DNA from: Patescibacteria group bacterium
GTDB lineage: Bacteria > Patescibacteriota > Minisyncoccia > Minisyncoccales > JAGOPM01
Length of the DNA: 15,654 bases
Direction: 5' to 3'
Assembly: GCA_022710815.1 (NCBI GenBank)
Contig: JAKLGF010000005.1
Location: 1-15,654 of the forward strand
The notes beneath the pieces were generated by a model that was given only the letters and a program-made list of their open reading frames with translations, was not told where the DNA came from and made no database searches. Shown here in pieces: positions 1 through 5,907 of the stretch. Positions within the stretch are counted from its first letter, which is position 1, and each line of letters starts with the position of its first letter. Position numbers and translations under genes: made by a program.

Positions 1-258
1 TTCTATAATTTTCAGTGTTTCATCAGAAACATCTTCATTAACAATGCCAACAGTTCCAAAATCGTTTTTATAAAAAGTTTTGGAAAATAAGGGAATAATT
101 TCTTCTGGTATCGCATTAGTTGTAATATCCCAATCTTTAGGTTCTTTTTTAGCTAACATATCACGCACGCATCCACCTACTGCAAAGGCCTCAAAACCAG
201 CCTTGGTTAAGGCCTCTAAAATCTCTGTTATTTCCTCTGGAAGACTAAATGATTTCAT
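1..258 (-). CDS. cca: CCA-adding enzyme / poly(A) polymerase family tRNA nucleotidyltransferase, N-terminal part (gene runs off the window start)
   Basis: The 86 visible codons encode the start of the class II nucleotidyltransferase head. GGCVRD at residues 28-33 is the nucleotide-binding GGxxRD motif, and DWDIT at 42-46 supplies the two metal-binding aspartates (D42, D44) of the active site. This family adds or repairs the 3' CCA of tRNAs in the cytoplasm. Both tRNA genes in this window lack an encoded CCA, so the enzyme would be needed to mature them. The ATG at 258-256 is chosen because it begins the conserved domain about 25 residues upstream of GGxxRD and lies about 7 bases after a -10 box, implying a nearly leaderless mRNA. 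There is no Shine-Dalgarno. The gene is divergent from the one at 389. Sequence alone cannot tell CCA-adding enzyme from poly(A) polymerase here, because the specificity domains lie outside the window. Confidence 0.9.
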   Translation of the reverse strand, partial: MKSFSLPEEITEILEALTKAGFEAFAVGGCVRDMLAKKEPKDWDITTNAIPEEIIPLFSKTFYKNDFGTVGIVNEDVSDETLKIIE

Positions 259-265
259 TAAATAG

Positions 266-294
266 ATGATAATGAAATTAAGCTGTTTTGGCAA
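266..294 (-). promoter_or_regulatory. Predicted sigma70-type promoter for the CCA-adding enzyme gene
   Basis: On the minus strand TTGCCA (294-289) and TATCAT (271-266) are separated by exactly 17 bases. The -10 box ends 7 bases before the ATG, so transcription should start at or right next to the start codon. Confidence 0.55.
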
Positions 295-303
295 TTGATA
301 TGG

Positions 304-332
304 TTGACATGATGCGACAATTATGCTATACT
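304..332 (+). promoter_or_regulatory. Near-consensus sigma70 promoter with extended -10 for the 389 gene
   Basis: TTGACA (304-309), a 17-base spacer and TATACT (327-332), preceded by TG at 324-325 (extended -10). This is the closest match to consensus in the window. The predicted start near 339 gives a leader of about 50 bases that contains the Shine-Dalgarno at 375-384. Confidence 0.8.
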
Positions 333-388
333 CTTATTGGCTCATTGTTTTAATTTAATAGCCAAAAAGACCAAAAGGAAGGTGAAAA

Positions 389-1210
389 ATGGGTCTTAAA
401 AGACTAAGAAGAATCATTCCGAAAAGTATTGAGGAAGGCAATCTTGAACTTGTTACGAACACAATGCTCAATCTCAAGCAAGATTTCTTTCCCCATCCAC
501 AATCATTAATGGCCGGGGAAGCCATTTTGGTTGGAGTGGAAATGTTGGAACAAAAAGAAAAGCCTATTCCAGAAGAACTCGCCAAAGATGAAGAATGGCT
601 AACAAACTTCTTGGCTGAAGGACATATTCTTCTAGCCAGAGCTGCTCTACACAATCTCTCATGCAGAGAAGAAACAAGATATATAGACTATATCTGTCTG
701 CGTTATTGCCTAAACTCACACTACATAGACATTGAAACTGATTTAGGCATTAGCGAAGAAGAATTAAAAGAACTTCTTACTAACAAAAAATCAGCTGCCT
801 ACCAAGACAGAGTGATAAGCCTGATAGTCGAAGTTCTTGATAACCCTCTTAGATACAGTCTAATCCCAGACATTGATGACAACATCAGAAGAGGCAAAAT
901 AGATCCAATTTTGTTTGATCTTCTCTTCAAAGAAACGAAACTGGGAACCTTTTCTGCCTTCAGGCTTTTGTGTTGGAAAAGATTAACTCAAAATTCCTAC
1001 AATGGTCTTCAGCAATTTAACTCTCTAACCAAGGACGAGGTTAGTCTTATCCAAGAAACCTGTGACAAGAGAATCTTCTCTGAAGAAGAGGTTGATAAGC
1101 TCAAAAGACTTTATAGAAGGGGGAAGAGAATAACTCATCTGACCAAGGCTGATCTAGAAAAGCCTCAACGCCCGCCAGAACCAGCGTCTGTTCCTAAAAA
1201 GAAAAGCTGA
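389..1210 (+). CDS. Unrecognised 273-residue soluble protein
   Basis: I do not recognise this protein. It is hydrophilic and apparently all-helical, with no signal peptide or membrane segment, so probably cytoplasmic. The N-terminus is basic (MGLKRLRRIIPK). The middle contains a glycine-initiated short helix (GISEEEL, about residues 120-126) that resembles part of a helix-turn-helix, but this is weak. The tail from about 245 is basic and proline-rich, ends in PKKKS, and could contact nucleic acid or membrane lipid; that is inference. The start is well supported: AAGGAAGGTG at 375-384 is a good Shine-Dalgarno just upstream of the ATG, unusual here since most other genes have none, and the promoter at 304-332 is the strongest in the window. 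It is monocistronic, ending at the terminator at 1250. Strong promoter plus ribosome site suggest high expression. Confidence 0.8.
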   Translation: MGLKRLRRIIPKSIEEGNLELVTNTMLNLKQDFFPHPQSLMAGEAILVGVEMLEQKEKPIPEELAKDEEWLTNFLAEGHILLARAALHNLSCREETRYIDYICLRYCLNSHYIDIETDLGISEEELKELLTNKKSAAYQDRVISLIVEVLDNPLRYSLIPDIDDNIRRGKIDPILFDLLFKETKLGTFSAFRLLCWKRLTQNSYNGLQQFNSLTKDEVSLIQETCDKRIFSEEEVDKLKRLYRRGKRITHLTKADLEKPQRPPEPASVPKKKS

Positions 1211-1249
1211 CACTAACGTCTCTTTGGCAAAAAGTAAACAAAAACACAA

Positions 1250-1290
1250 AAAAGGCTCAGGATAATTCTTGAGCCTTTTAATTTTCTTGG
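1250..1290 (+). terminator. Intrinsic terminator after the 389 gene
   Basis: AAAAGGCTCA (1250-1259) pairs with TGAGCCTTTT (1270-1279) around a 10-base loop, followed by the T-rich stretch AATTTTCTT. The stem is 10 bp. It lies 40 bases after the stop codon and just before tRNA-Arg. Confidence 0.75.
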
Positions 1291-1312
1291 TTTCAATTAC
1301 AATCAAAACAAT

Positions 1313-1384
1313 GCCCCCGTAGCTCAACGGATAGAGTGCTTGTCTTCGGAACAAGTGATGCGGGTTCGATTCCTGCCGGGGGCT
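1313..1384 (+). tRNA. tRNA-Arg, anticodon TCG
   Basis: Full cloverleaf of 72 bases: acceptor GCCCCCG/CGGGGGC (7 bp), D stem GCTC/GAGT with one G-T pair, anticodon stem CTTGT/ACAAG with loop CTTCGGA giving anticodon TCG, variable loop TGAT, and T stem GCGGG/CCTGC with loop TTCGATT. No CCA is encoded. The base in the discriminator position (1384) is T, which is unusual for arginine tRNAs, where A or G is normal. Confidence 0.93.
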
Positions 1385-1412
1385 CATTCTTTTCTTTTAT
1401 TGCCAAACTATC

Positions 1413-1418
1413 TATAAT
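1413..1418 (+). promoter_or_regulatory. -10 box for the pilin-like gene
   Basis: A perfect TATAAT lies 15 bases before the ATG at 1434, predicting a leader of only about 9 bases. No good -35 box is visible at the right distance (1390-1395 is T-rich). The same arrangement, TATCTATAATT with the ATG 15 bases after the box, recurs at 2225-2230. Confidence 0.5.
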
Positions 1419-1433
1419 TAGATAATAATTGCA

Positions 1434-1841
1434 ATGAAAAAATTTCTTTCTAAACTATCACTGTTCTTAGCTCCATTATTAGTCTTGGCAACCAGAGCTT
1501 GGGCTGCCAATGCTGGATTACTCAAAGACATTCCCGAAGATCCTGGGAAAATTCAATTCTGTCATTTCTTTGTCTTACTCAAGAACTTTGTTGATTTTAT
1601 AATGTTTCAATTAGGTCCACTCATGGCAGTTTTCTATTTAGCTTGGATGGGATTTTTGTGGGTAACTTCAGGAGAAGATCCCAGCAATATCCAAAAAACA
1701 AAAGGGGTAGGGAAGGCTATTTTCACAGGATTTATTATCATGTTCTCTGCTTGGCTCGTGGTTGGATTATTTATGATGGTTATTGGAGTAGCTGACTGGA
1801 CAAGCTTAAAGGATGGTTGGTATCAAATCAAATGCCAATAA
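1434..1841 (+). CDS. TrbC/VirB2-like pilin-type small membrane protein
   Basis: A 135-residue protein with the layout of VirB2/TrbC pilins: a cleavable signal peptide (residues 1-24, basic MKKFLSK then a hydrophobic core, cleavage after AWA), a short outside segment, then two hydrophobic helices at about 52-77 and 95-119 joined by a polar loop (EDPSNIQKTKG). Such proteins build the conjugative or type IV secretion-like pilus. In Patescibacteria, short two-helix proteins of this kind are frequent and are usually annotated as pilin or TrbC/VirB2 family. C43 and C134 could form a disulfide on the outside. The ATG is supported by the signal peptide and by the TATAAT 15 bases upstream. It is a single-gene unit ending at 1902-1925. 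A VirB6-like protein is encoded at 12541, but not in the same operon. The fold class is fairly secure; the pilus role is inferred. Confidence 0.72.
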   Translation: MKKFLSKLSLFLAPLLVLATRAWAANAGLLKDIPEDPGKIQFCHFFVLLKNFVDFIMFQLGPLMAVFYLAWMGFLWVTSGEDPSNIQKTKGVGKAIFTGFIIMFSAWLVVGLFMMVIGVADWTSLKDGWYQIKCQ

Positions 1842-1901
1842 AAGCCTTGTCATTTTTTACAAAAAATGTTATTTAAAAATAGCGCTAGCTAATTTCACGC
1901 T

Positions 1902-1925
1902 CTGCCATTAGGCAGTTTTATTTTT
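1902..1925 (+). terminator. Intrinsic terminator after the pilin-like gene
   Basis: CTGCC (1902-1906), loop ATTA and GGCAG (1911-1915), followed by TTTTATTTTT. It is a short stem with a strong T tract. A weaker AT-only palindrome, CATTTTTT-AC-AAAAAATG at 1851-1868, precedes it. Confidence 0.65.
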
Positions 1926-1930
1926 AACTA

Positions 1931-1990
1931 GCCCCCGTAGTTCCCGCCCAAGGCGAGGCTCGCCCCAAAGGGGCGGCACCGGCAGAACAG
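1931..1990 (+). pseudogene. Broken 5' tRNA fragment (tRNA-Lys-like) interrupted by a GC-rich insert
   Basis: GCCCCCGTAGTTC at 1931-1943 is identical to the first 13 bases of the intact tRNA-Lys at 2054. After 36 unrelated bases, CGGCAGAACAG at 1980-1990 is identical to bases 2069-2079 of the same tRNA (D loop end, D stem, start of the anticodon stem). In the real tRNA these blocks are separated by only AG. No anticodon loop, T arm or 3' acceptor strand follows, so it cannot fold as a tRNA. The likely reading is a partial duplication of the neighbouring tRNA with a palindromic element in its D loop. The second block also belongs to a palindrome, so its match could be partly coincidental. Confidence 0.6.
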
Positions 1991-1998
1991 TTCTGCCG
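1944..1998 (+). repeat. GC-rich multi-hairpin palindromic element
   Basis: This stretch is strikingly GC-rich in an otherwise AT-rich window. CGCCCC (1961-1966) pairs with GGGGCG (1970-1975); CCGCCC (1944-1949) can instead pair with GGGCGG (1971-1976); GGCGA (1952-1956) pairs with TCGCC (1960-1964); and CGGCAGAA (1980-1987) pairs perfectly with TTCTGCCG (1991-1998) around a 3-base loop. The composition and nested hairpins resemble a small mobile or REP-like repeat. Only one copy is in the window, so its repeat status is inferred. Confidence 0.6.
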
Positions 1999-2053
1999 CT
2001 CATCAGAGAAAATATTTTTAGGTTAGCGAGAAATAACATCTAAAATCAAATAT

Positions 2054-2124
2054 GCCCCCGTAGTTCAGCGGCAGAACAGAGGACTCTTAATCCTTTAACG
2101 AAAGTTCGATTCTTTCCGGGGGCA
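2054..2124 (+). tRNA. tRNA-Lys, anticodon CTT
   Basis: Full cloverleaf of 71 bases: acceptor GCCCCCG/CGGGGGC, D stem GTTC/GAAC, anticodon stem GAGGA/TCCTT with loop CTCTTAA giving anticodon CTT, variable loop TAAC, and T stem GAAAG/CTTTC with loop TTCGATT. The discriminator is A and CCA is not encoded. TAAAAT at 2041-2046 is 7 bases before the first tRNA base and may be the -10 box, so little or no 5' leader may need removing. The acceptor stem is identical to that of tRNA-Arg at 1313. Confidence 0.94.
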
Positions 2125-2130
2125 CATGCA

Positions 2131-2172
2131 AAAAACCGCTTCTATATATTACGAAGCGGTTTTTGCGTTTTT
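2131..2172 (+). terminator. Strong intrinsic terminator of the tRNA-Lys gene
   Basis: AAAAACCGCTTC (2131-2142) pairs perfectly over 12 bp with GAAGCGGTTTTT (2153-2164), followed by GCGTTTTT. It begins 7 bases after the tRNA. An in-frame ATG at 2126 for the next gene lies inside this unit and is therefore not a credible start. Confidence 0.88.
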
Positions 2173-2190
2173 GTGGTGTGCAAAACTTTT

Positions 2191-2230
2191 TTGGCAATCT
2201 GCTCAAATTGTTTTAAAATATATCTATAAT
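2191..2230 (+). promoter_or_regulatory. Promoter region of the secreted-protein / signal peptidase operon
   Basis: Two overlapping possibilities: TTGGCA (2191-2196), a 17-base spacer and TAAAAT (2214-2219); or the perfect TATAAT at 2225-2230 with a poor -35. The second puts the transcription start about 9 bases before the ATG at 2246, the same geometry as at the pilin gene. Confidence 0.55.
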
Positions 2231-2245
2231 TGCCTTAACAGTATT

Positions 2246-3958
2246 ATGAACAAAAAGATATTGGCAATCGCTTTTTTTGCAGTTGCCTTAATAGGGTCCA
2301 AAGCTTTTGCTTTAACCTACTATAATAATTCCAAGGGCGCTGTTATTTTAACTCAAGCTAACACTACCCATGATGTTCAGCCAATTGGTTTTTCAATATT
2401 TTTAAAAAACGACCCTACCAAATATTTCTTTGTTGCCAGCAGAATTATTCCAGGTTTTGAGCAAGCCCTTCTCCCTCGTATTTTTTTAAATGATAATTAT
2501 AAGGTCACTCAGTCTGGCGGATATAATTACAAACCATCTGCTATAGGAGATACTAATAACCCCGGCTCGGGATGGTCTTTATTTTTAGACGAACCAACAA
2601 TTGTTTTATCTCAACCACCAAATAAAATTACTATTGGAGTAAGAATAACCAAAAATACTAATTGTACTGAACTTCAATGCAAGTTTACCTGCTTTGTTCC
2701 TAATGATCGCAATTCTTCTATCTTGGGAGATAAGGGAATCTTTCGCTATGTGCCAGGATTCAACAATAATATCTTTACTCTAACAGACACTTTTTCTAAT
2801 TTGACTGCTGGCAAAACCTATTCCTGTTATGCCTCTTGTGTTTGTGGTGATATGGGGCTTGAATGGCAACATGGCCCAATCTCATCTATCAATATCGGGG
2901 CTCCTGTGCCACCTCCTCCACCTCAATATCCTTTTTATTATTGCGACCTCAATATATACGACTGCCCAACAATAGGAATGTTTGAAAGCGCAGTCCAATG
3001 CCAACAAAAAACTGGAAAGGTTTGTTATGACCAAAGCCAACTAACAAGCTGTAAGTTAACTTGTCAAAAACCACCCAAACCAACTTTTTATTCCTGCAAT
3101 TTAGCTATTCAAGATTGCCCACCAGCAGGACAATTTGATAATGAAGTTGCTTGTAAAAACGCAACCGGAAAAGATTGCTATTCTTTGAACAACATACAAC
3201 AATGTAAAGATTTGTGCAAAGTTGCTCCTTGTGGCAATGGTAAAATAGATCCAGGAGAACAATGCGATCCCAATGAAACAGAAACTGATTTTAAAAACAG
3301 GACAGGCAAAGACTCTTTAGCTTGGGCTGATATGAAATTACGTTGCGATAAAAACTGCCAAATGACAGATTTAAAGAATTGTGACATTGCGGTTTTTGGA
3401 GGGGAGTGGGAAGAGATGGAAAAAGTTTTAACAGAATTGAATATTAAATTTGATTGGTACCCTATGTCTGTCAATATCGCTTCGGTTAATTTATCTAAAT
3501 ATGACTCCGTTATTCTCGATTGTTATGCTGAGGACAGGGGAGGACCTGTATCTGCTATTAATAATTATGTTTCTAATGGTGGGAAATTATATATCTCTGA
3601 TTTCAATCTCCCAATCTTAAACAATTTCCCTGAAGTCCAGCTCATGGATTTTGGCAACGACCAATTTATAGAGCCTAATTTTTACAAAATATCTATTGTT
3701 GACCCAGAAATGAGAACTTTCATGGGAACAAGTAGTGCCAATCTTATGTTTGATACGGTCGCCATGTATCTTTACCCACAAAATGCCAAAACATTACTCT
3801 ATGCCCCAGAAATTGATAAAACTATTGCTGTTCACTTTAATCATGGTCAGGGGAGTGTGATCTATTCATCTTTCCATATGACAGCCCAGGATGATGACAT
3901 GGCTAAAAAAATAACTTATTATTATTTATATAAAGTTCTTGCTACTTGTAAAAAATAA
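2246..3958 (+). CDS. Secreted cysteine-rich multidomain protein with C-terminal GATase-like domain
   Basis: A 570-residue exported protein. The order is: signal peptide 1-22 (cleavage after KAFA); an N-terminal domain of about 200 residues with several cysteines; a proline linker at 221-226; two tandem cysteine modules (C233-C273 and C284-C324) with identical spacing of six cysteines; a CGNGxxDPGExCD segment from C329 that matches the Myxococcus-type cysteine-rich repeat motif, with further cysteines at 367, 371 and 379; and a C-terminal alpha/beta domain (about 380-568) with alternating hydrophobic strands and a SNGGKLYISDF segment, resembling ThuA/glutamine-amidotransferase-like sugar-binding folds. 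No membrane anchor is seen after the signal peptide. The ATG at 2246 is chosen over 2126 because it begins the signal peptide and follows the promoter; 2126 lies in the tRNA terminator. It is the first gene of an operon with 3962 and 4986. Function unknown; a disulfide-stabilised surface or carbohydrate-binding role is inference. Confidence 0.8.
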   Translation: MNKKILAIAFFAVALIGSKAFALTYYNNSKGAVILTQANTTHDVQPIGFSIFLKNDPTKYFFVASRIIPGFEQALLPRIFLNDNYKVTQSGGYNYKPSAIGDTNNPGSGWSLFLDEPTIVLSQPPNKITIGVRITKNTNCTELQCKFTCFVPNDRNSSILGDKGIFRYVPGFNNNIFTLTDTFSNLTAGKTYSCYASCVCGDMGLEWQHGPISSINIGAPVPPPPPQYPFYYCDLNIYDCPTIGMFESAVQCQQKTGKVCYDQSQLTSCKLTCQKPPKPTFYSCNLAIQDCPPAGQFDNEVACKNATGKDCYSLNNIQQCKDLCKVAPCGNGKIDPGEQCDPNETETDFKNRTGKDSLAWADMKLRCDKNCQMTDLKNCDIAVFGGEWEEMEKVLTELNIKFDWYPMSVNIASVNLSKYDSVILDCYAEDRGGPVSAINNYVSNGGKLYISDFNLPILNNFPEVQLMDFGNDQFIEPNFYKISIVDPEMRTFMGTSSANLMFDTVAMYLYPQNAKTLLYAPEIDKTIAVHFNHGQGSVIYSSFHMTAQDDDMAKKITYYYLYKVLATCKK

Positions 3959-3961
3959 AAT

Positions 3962-4984
3962 ATGCAAATTAAAAACCACACTCTTATCTTATCCATTGCG
4001 CTCACTTTTATGTTTGCGCTTGGGTTTTATGTTTTTGCTGCTTGGACAGGACCAAGCCAAACACCGCCCAATGGCAATACTGATGCTCCGATCAATGTTG
4101 GGGCAACAAAGCAAGCCAAGGCAGGAGGCATTGAAATGACTTATGCTGTTTTGACTCCAGGCAATGCGCCTACTGGAGCCAATGGAACAATGTATTACGA
4201 TTCCACTGCCAAAAAATTCAAATGCTATCAAGATGGGAATTTTATTGATTGTATCGGAGGAGGGTATTTAAAAATTGATGACTCAGCCACGCCTGATGCC
4301 AATATCTTAATTGTTGTTAACCCAGGGAGAACTGACAAGGCTGCTCGAATTACCAATTTATTAACTCCAGTCAATCCATCAGATGCAGCTACCAAAGCTT
4401 ATGTTGATGCGCAACTTGGGGGAGGGGGAAGTAGTGGCGGGGCAACAGGAGTAAAAAATCTTTGGGAAAGAGAGTTTGTTAAATTAGGTTCTGTTACTTG
4501 GTTACCAGGAGACAATAGCAGAAAAACAGTGGGGACTCTTCCTTTAACTAAGACATCTTTTGATTTAGTGGCTTGTTTAGAAGAAGGACCGATCTCTTCT
4601 TGCGCCCCATTAACCTTGTATAATAACGTAGGAGATGAGGGGCAATTTCCTGAAGCCATGGTACCAATATTATCCAGCAGCTTCGCAGCATTCCAAACAG
4701 CAAAACAATTCGGATCTTACTATCTTGTCTCGGCTAATTGTTATACTCCTGATGGTGGGAGTATAAATTGCGTGGATGCAAGAAGGGCAAGGGTTGAAAT
4801 AATTAACCCTCAATCAACAACTGACATAATGCTTTCTGCAAAAAATGGTGGCGGATTTACCATCAATACTCCTGCAAATTTAGTTGTTTCTAGAGTAGAA
4901 GTAAGACTTACTGGAACCAGAATTGACGCAGTAAGCGCCTCTACCGCAGTAAGTCCATCAACCTTCACTCTTTGGTATCGCTAA
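3962..4984 (+). CDS. Exported surface protein with phage tail-fibre-like motifs
   Basis: A 340-residue protein with an N-terminal hydrophobic segment (residues 8-27) that is either a signal peptide or an uncleaved anchor. The next part is rich in G, P, N and T. Residues 70-97 (NGTMYYD...FKCYQDGNFIDC) follow a pattern often seen in tail-fibre and surface proteins, with C88 and C97 as a likely disulfide pair. DAATKAYVD at 141-149 is a well-known motif of phage tail-fibre and collar-type proteins, here just before a glycine/serine linker (151-162). The C-terminal domain (165-340) is beta-rich and ends in FTLWYR. Such proteins are commonly encoded in Parcubacteria genomes; a role in attachment is inference. 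It begins 3 bases after the stop of the upstream gene, has no Shine-Dalgarno and so probably depends on translational coupling. The signal peptidase follows 1 base after its stop. Confidence 0.75.
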   Translation: MQIKNHTLILSIALTFMFALGFYVFAAWTGPSQTPPNGNTDAPINVGATKQAKAGGIEMTYAVLTPGNAPTGANGTMYYDSTAKKFKCYQDGNFIDCIGGGYLKIDDSATPDANILIVVNPGRTDKAARITNLLTPVNPSDAATKAYVDAQLGGGGSSGGATGVKNLWEREFVKLGSVTWLPGDNSRKTVGTLPLTKTSFDLVACLEEGPISSCAPLTLYNNVGDEGQFPEAMVPILSSSFAAFQTAKQFGSYYLVSANCYTPDGGSINCVDARRARVEIINPQSTTDIMLSAKNGGGFTINTPANLVVSRVEVRLTGTRIDAVSASTAVSPSTFTLWYR

Positions 4985-4985
4985 A

Positions 4986-5534
4986 ATGCAAACTGAAAGA
5001 AAAATAGCATTAACAATAATTATCTTACTAGCAATTTCATTGCTTGTTTTCTTAGGATTCTTAAAACCAGGAATTAAAAAAGATAATTGCGCTCCCAAAA
5101 TAGAAACTAGAATTATCCGAGGAACATCAATGGAGCCCTTGCTTAAAGAGGGAACAGAAGTAAAAATAGACTTTAATTATTATGCCTGCCACAAACCACA
5201 GCCTGGAGAAGTGATAATCTATCAATATAGCCCAGACAAAAATCCAATTATTAAAAACATAAAAGGCATAGCTGGAGATTCGATTGAATTAAAATCAATG
5301 GCTGACAAGTGGAATATAATAATTGATGGGCAAATCTTAAGAAACTCTGCTGGCCAAGAATATGCCATAGATGGAAAGGGATATAATCTCTTGTCTCTAT
5401 ATATAAAGGACTATGGCAATAAAATTCCTGCTAATTCTTTCTTAATCATGGGCGATCAGCCCCAAGGTACCTTTGATAGTAGCATGCTAGGCTTAGTTGG
5501 AATCCAAGGCCTTTTGGGTAAAGTTATCAAATAA
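4986..5534 (+). CDS. lepB: Type I signal peptidase (S26 family)
   Basis: A 182-residue membrane-bound serine protease that removes signal peptides outside the membrane. There is one N-terminal membrane helix (8-26). Box B RGTSMEPLL gives catalytic S48. Box D IIKNIKGIAGD contains the general-base lysine K90 and conserved G97-D98. Box E is present but degenerate: GDQPQGTFDSSMLG at 156-169 keeps GD and the D-S pair but lacks the usual following arginine. Length fits the short Gram-positive type. The ATG lies 1 base after the preceding stop, so it is translationally coupled to the surface protein gene. It is last in an operon whose two other products both carry export signals, so it may serve mainly those substrates, though it could equally be the housekeeping enzyme. 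C35 and C68 lie in the outside domain. Confidence 0.9.
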   Translation: MQTERKIALTIIILLAISLLVFLGFLKPGIKKDNCAPKIETRIIRGTSMEPLLKEGTEVKIDFNYYACHKPQPGEVIIYQYSPDKNPIIKNIKGIAGDSIELKSMADKWNIIIDGQILRNSAGQEYAIDGKGYNLLSLYIKDYGNKIPANSFLIMGDQPQGTFDSSMLGLVGIQGLLGKVIK

Positions 5535-5553
5535 CCAAAAATCCAATAAAACC

Positions 5554-5585
5554 AAGGGGGTCTGACGACCCCCTTTTCTTTTTTT
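5554..5585 (+). terminator. Intrinsic terminator of the secreted-protein operon
   Basis: AAGGGGGTC (5554-5562) pairs perfectly with GACCCCCTT (5567-5575) around the loop TGAC, followed by TTCTTTTTTT. This separates the signal peptidase gene from rpsO. Confidence 0.9.
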
Positions 5586-5595
5586 GAAATTCATG

Positions 5596-5601
5596 TATAA
5601 T
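5596..5601 (+). promoter_or_regulatory. -10 box for the rpsO operon
   Basis: A perfect TATAAT 38 bases before the rpsO start. A clear -35 is not visible at 17 bases, where the preceding terminator T tract lies. The leader would be about 32 bases and holds no obvious Shine-Dalgarno or structured regulatory element. Confidence 0.5.
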
Positions 5602-5639
5602 AGAGGCACTTCGCAAATGATCAATAAGAATATAAAACT

Positions 5640-5903
5640 ATGTTAACAGCAGAGGAAAAGACAACTTTAGTCAAAAAATACCAGATCCACAGCACTGATA
5701 CTGGATCAGCTGAGGTGCAAATTGCCTTGCTTTCCGAGAGGATTGCCAAAATGCTCTTGCATTTACAGAAACACGGTAAAGACCTTCACTCAAAGAGGGG
5801 GCTTTTGAAAATGGTTATGAAGCGTAAAAAGCTTTTAGCCTATTTAAAGGGCCAGAATGCTGAAAAATTTGAATCAATCAAGAAAAAGGTTGGTTTAAGT
5901 TAA
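5640..5903 (+). CDS. rpsO: 30S ribosomal protein S15
   Basis: At 87 residues it has the usual S15 length (about 89) and the family signature throughout: LTAEEKTTLVKKYQ at the start, the STDTGSAEVQIALLSERI segment (18-35), HLQKHGKDLHSKRGLL in the middle, the basic RNA-binding MKRKKLLAYLK helix, and a final short helix. It binds the central domain of 16S rRNA early in small-subunit assembly. It heads an operon with the NYN nuclease gene and pnp. The rpsO-pnp order is classic in bacteria, but the gene between them is not usual. Confidence 0.98.
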   Translation: MLTAEEKTTLVKKYQIHSTDTGSAEVQIALLSERIAKMLLHLQKHGKDLHSKRGLLKMVMKRKKLLAYLKGQNAEKFESIKKKVGLS

Positions 5904-5907
5904 TAAA

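Noticed and set aside
80..265. Plus-strand open frame of 61 codons
   Set aside because: It lies opposite the CCA-adding enzyme gene, whose protein motifs are unmistakable.
1154..1387. Minus-strand open frame of 77 codons
   Set aside because: It runs through tRNA-Arg, the terminator and the end of the 389 gene; it has no start signals and no protein-like composition.
2126..2245. In-frame 40-codon extension of the secreted protein from the ATG at 2126
   Set aside because: It starts 2 bases after tRNA-Lys and its first codons form the tRNA terminator hairpin. The promoter and signal peptide support the ATG at 2246.
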